From Alkalimarinus coralli (GTDB lineage: Bacteria > Pseudomonadota > Gammaproteobacteria > Pseudomonadales > Oleiphilaceae): a stretch of 64,000 nt of DNA. Made by a program: the position numbers and the translations under genes. The notes under the pieces are model-generated. The model did no database searches. It was not told the DNA's origin and saw only the letters and a list, made by a program, of their open reading frames with translations. Every line of letters begins with the position of its first letter. Within the stretch, counting starts at the first letter, position 1. Below are positions 63,008-64,000 of the stretch, piece after piece. Location of the stretch: positions 1,048,513-1,112,512 of the forward strand of contig NZ_CP096016.1 in NCBI RefSeq assembly GCF_023650515.1, written 5' to 3'.

Positions 63008-64000
63008 TTAATTGGCCGCATCAGCCGCTTTAATTTTTTCTGCCCATTTTCTCACCCGCTCCGTTAAATGCAGCGTGTCTATCATCGAAAGCTGGCGGTT
63101 GTTCATATGTATCTCCCCACCAATCCAACTGTGAGTCACTTGATGGCTATTGGTGGCGTACACGATGTGAGATAAAGGGTCATAAACAGGCTGGCAATCG
63201 ATAGAGCCAAGATCGACCGCGATAATATCGGCCAGTTTACCGACCTCCAGCGAGCCTATTTTGTCCTCTAGCCCCATTGATTTAGCGCCATTAATTGTTG
63301 CCATTTCTAATGCTTGGTGCGCATTAACCGCTGAGGCATCGCTGGAAACAGCTTTGCCTATTAATGCGGCTGTTTTCATCTCTCCAAGCAGGTCAAGGTC
63401 ATTATTGCTGGCGGCACCATCAGTGCCCAACGCAACATTGATACCTGATTTTAATAACTTATCAACCGGAGAAAAGCCACTGGCTAGTTTCAAGTTGGAC
63501 TCAGGACAGTGAATAACATGGGCTTTGCTTTCGGCCAGCAGGGCAATATCGTCATCATTGAGCTGAGTCATATGCACACACTGCAAGGAAGGCGATAGCA
63601 ACCCTAAGTTGGCGAGCCGTTGTAGCGGTCTCATACCTGTTTTTTCTATTGACTCCTGAACCTCGAAAGCCGTTTCATGCAAATGAATTTGTATCTGGGC
63701 ATTAAGTTGCTCTGCCAGTGTTGCAATCTGCTTCAAAGGCGCATCTGAAACAGTGTAGGGTGCGTGAGGCCCAAAGGCGACAGTTACATAATCACTGTTT
63801 CGGTATTGGTTAAACAGTTCAATTCCCTTGTGGATGTAGTCATCTGCGTTTTGAGCCCAGGCAGTAGGAAAATCTAACACTGGAAAGCATATCTGGGTAC
63901 GTATTTTGTGTTCCGTTGCAACTTTGGCACTGATATTGGGGAAAAAGTACATATCGCTGTAACAGGTTGTACCACTTCTTATCATTTCTGCGATGGCCAA
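63008..64000 (-). CDS. mtaD: 5-methylthioadenosine/S-adenosylhomocysteine deaminase (5' partial)
   Basis: At least 330 residues of an amidohydrolase, open to the window edge and lacking its N-terminus (including the first metal motif). Visible motifs are the metal or active-site His in HLHETAFEV, VHMTQLNDDDIALLAES, HCPESNLKLASG and the Asp in LGTDGAASNNDLDLL. It fits the TRZ/ATZ-type MTA/SAH deaminase that precedes ubiG in Pseudomonas (MtaD). It is probably the first or an early gene of this minus-strand unit. Confidence 0.88.
   Translation of the reverse strand: MAIAEMIRSGTTCYSDMYFFPNISAKVATEHKIRTQICFPVLDFPTAWAQNADDYIHKGIELFNQYRNSDYVTVAFGPHAPYTVSDAPLKQIATLAEQLNAQIQIHLHETAFEVQESIEKTGMRPLQRLANLGLLSPSLQCVHMTQLNDDDIALLAESKAHVIHCPESNLKLASGFSPVDKLLKSGINVALGTDGAASNNDLDLLGEMKTAALIGKAVSSDASAVNAHQALEMATINGAKSMGLEDKIGSLEVGKLADIIAVDLGSIDCQPVYDPLSHIVYATNSHQVTHSWIGGEIHMNNRQLSMIDTLHLTERVRKWAEKIKAADAAN

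Overview
The window reads as a chromosome segment from a marine-type gammaproteobacterium of moderate GC. The gene order resembles that of Pseudomonas, Marinobacter, Hahella and Oleiphilus. Evidence for this is the one-polar-flagellum regulators fleQ-fleS-fleR, flhF/flhG, sigma-54-type promoters before flagellar operons, motC/motD, a ParC/ParP polar array module, a System I cytochrome c maturation operon directly after the flagellar locus, and the set mtaD-ubiG-mupP-yciK. Species assignment is inference; no 16S or other marker gene is present.

Layout. 1-570: a gene 3' end with terminator, tRNA-Ser(GCT) and two identical tRNA-Arg(ACG) genes separated by a 30-bp tandem duplication. 921-4340: oadGAB, a Na+-pumping oxaloacetate decarboxylase. 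4427-5506 (minus): an MscS-type channel. 5646-17470: fliT-like gene, fleQ, fleSR and fliEFGHIJ. 17700-26693: a block inserted between fliJ and fliK that holds a STAS protein, CheY, CheA, CheW, CheR, CheD, CheB and then an HsbA-HsbR-HptB partner-switching set. 26899-40130: fliK, fliLMNOPQR-flhB, flhA-flhF-flhG and fliA. 40306-50760: the main chemotaxis and motor set cheY-cheZ-cheA-cheB-motC-motD, then parC, a short ParP-like ORF, parP, cheW and a DUF2802 gene. 50968-52972 (minus): a stand-alone FlhB C-terminal-domain protein (FlhX type) and a second FliK-like protein. 53206-60610: ccmABCDEFGHI, with ccmD as a 59-residue gene. 60756-64000 (minus): yciK, mupP, ubiG and a 5'-truncated mtaD.

How it works together. 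FleQ (preceded by a sigma-70-like promoter) is expected to switch on fleSR through sigma-54. FleSR and FleQ then drive the hook-basal-body operons, and I found GG-N10-GC sigma-54 elements upstream of fleS, fliE, fliK, fliL and flhA. FliA then serves late genes. The window carries two CheA, three CheY-like or CheY-fused receivers, two CheB, two CheW plus the CheW-like ParP, but only one CheR, one CheD, one CheZ and no receptor gene. Two signalling arrays therefore share parts encoded elsewhere.

Most unusual features: the che-hsb block inside the flagellar locus; a short ORF that copies the start region of parP; a MITE-like palindromic element sitting inside an 18-bp tandem array directly upstream of flhG; a 140-bp inverted-repeat element between fliE and fliF; and several short tandem arrays with periods of 11, 15, 16, 18 and 30 bp in the gaps between motility genes.
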